Shown: positions 62,923-64,000 of the stretch, one piece after another
Position numbering within the stretch: the first letter of the stretch is position 1
How the letters are laid out: every line of letters begins with the position of its first letter
NCBI RefSeq assembly: GCF_000002875.2
Contig: NC_009399.2
Span: forward strand, 64,501 to 128,500
Direction: 5' to 3'
DNA length: 64,000 nucleotides
Origin: Leishmania infantum JPCM5
Taxonomy: Eukaryota > Euglenozoa > Kinetoplastea > Trypanosomatida > Trypanosomatidae
Notes under the pieces: generated by a model
Told to the model about the DNA's origin: nothing
What the model saw: only the letters and a program-made list of their open reading frames with translations
Databases searched by the model: none
Position numbers and translations under genes: made by a program

Positions 62923-64000
62923 GAATACGCGCTCCAGATGATTCGGGTGTGTGCGTGCGTGCACCCGTCAAGCAGCCGTCCAGCTCTACGCCTCTGTGTC
63001 GATCTCTCCGCCGGCTCCCCCCCCTTTCTACTTTTGGTGCTCATGAGCATCATCTCGAGTAGGACGTGCGAGGCGCCTGATCGCCTCTTTGCCTGACGTC
63101 CTTTGTGTGTGTGTGTTTATTGTTGGCGGGTGGGGACGTGGGCAGGGGCCGAGGATGGAAGCTGTGCGCCTGCGTGCGCGTCACGAGTGCGCCGTGGAGC
63201 AGGCGAGGTAGTTGGTGCCGTAGCGCTGCCCCCTTTCATTTATACATATATATCTATACATATGCATATGCATGGATATCTGTATATCTATTTATAGCCA
63301 TATGCGTATATACATATATATCTATATACATATATGCGTATATACATATATATCTATATACATATATGCGTATATACATATATATCTATATACATATATG
63401 CGTATATACATATATATCTATATACATATATGCGTATATACATATATATCTATATACATATATGCGTATATACATATATATCTATATACATATATGCGTA
63501 TATACATATATATCTATATACATATATGCGTATATACATATATATCTATATACATATATGCGTATATACATATATATCTATATACATATATGCGTATATA
63601 CATATATATCTATATACATATATGCGTATATACATATATATCTATATACATATATGCATACGTCAAGCTTGATCTTTGAGCGGCGCTTCGCACAGTTTTT
63701 AGACCGCCACCGCCGCTCATTCCTCCCGAATCGGCGTTTTCCCTTTTGCTCGCTTCCTCATCGCTCGCCCATGGCACGGCGATGCTCATCCGCCGCGCAC
63801 GCAGGAATGAATGGGATGCGTGTGTATGGGCGTGTGGGGGAGGGAGGGAGGGAGGGAGGGAGAGATGCATGTGCGCATCTGCATGTACCCTGCGGGTACA
63901 TGGGGTCGGTGTTTACGTGCTTGTGCTCAATCTAAGGCTCCCCCTCTTTGTGCGCGTGGGAGAGGGGATGACTTGAGCGGCACGCGTTCCTTCGCTGGTG
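62923..64000. other. Intergenic region with AT-rich satellite, to right window edge
   Basis: This holds the 3' flank of the methylesterase-like gene. The satellite at 63301-63652 dominates. To its right are GGGA units at about 63840-63862. No gene start is visible before the window ends. The long Tyr/Ile frames here are repeat translations. Confidence 0.6.
63301..63652. repeat. AT-rich minisatellite, eleven exact copies of a 32-bp unit
   Basis: The anchor tatgcg recurs every 32 bases from 63301 to 63621, and the eleven copies between these anchors and 63652 are identical. A degenerate unit (tatgca) follows at 63653 and partial units precede from about 63241. Within the unit the sequence is itself alternating TA/CATA. 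It is intergenic. Confidence 0.95.

Noticed and set aside
63272..63679. Tyr/Ile-rich open frames over the 32-bp satellite
   Set aside because: Artefact of a stop-free repeat unit not divisible by three; all phases are open.

Overview
The window is nuclear DNA of a trypanosomatid, almost certainly Leishmania. The coding sequences are intronless, GC-rich and arranged head-to-tail on one strand for tens of kilobases. They are separated by long gaps full of polypyrimidine tracts and (CA)n/(TG)n/(AT)n microsatellites, the landscape expected for polycistronic transcription with spliced-leader trans-splicing. The content also fits: a lysyl-tRNA synthetase, the 28-kDa RPA subunit, two copies of the euglenozoan F1-ATPase p18 subunit and the ecotin-like inhibitor ISP1 lie in the order I recall for Leishmania chromosome 15. 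The species cannot be told from the sequence alone.

Layout. From 1 to 26,586 all recognised genes are on the minus strand. From left to right they are: a truncated CCCH zinc-finger gene at the edge, a PP2C phosphatase, a DYRK-family kinase, a coiled-coil protein, a cytochrome b5/MAPR-like membrane protein, a small multi-pass membrane protein, ribosomal protein uL13 (L13a), a CFAP20-domain protein, a PP1-like phosphatase and a small possibly nucleoplasmin-like protein. From 27,627 to the right edge all genes are on the plus strand. They are: an EIPR1/TSSC1-like WD40 protein, lysyl-tRNA synthetase, a thiolase-fold protein without thiolase catalytic residues, a 1,945-residue unrecognised protein, an acidic/coiled-coil protein, RPA28, two p18 genes, an 800-residue unrecognised protein, ISP1, a zinc-ribbon-containing unrecognised protein and an isoprenylcysteine methylesterase-like hydrolase. 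The approximately 1-kb gap between the two arrays is a divergent strand-switch region, the expected initiation zone for both polycistronic units. The genes are not a single pathway; what they share is co-transcription.

Repeats and unusual structure. Three nearly identical ~540-bp SIDER-like retroposons lie at 15.8, 20.2 and 45.8 kb. The first two are inverted relative to each other around the uL13 gene. The third sits about 100 bp after the RPA28 stop and is followed by a perfect 14-bp hairpin. A 642-bp block containing p18 is duplicated with one base change and stops exactly at the stop codon. Eleven copies of a 32-bp AT-rich satellite unit lie near the right edge. Two stretches (19.8-20.2 kb and 25.2-25.8 kb) look like decayed coding sequence.

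I did not find one clearly new multi-gene system. The best candidates for follow-up are the thiolase-fold protein with all catalytic residues replaced, the near-identical SIDER-like copies with the adjacent hairpin, and the p18 duplication with precisely swapped 3'UTRs.
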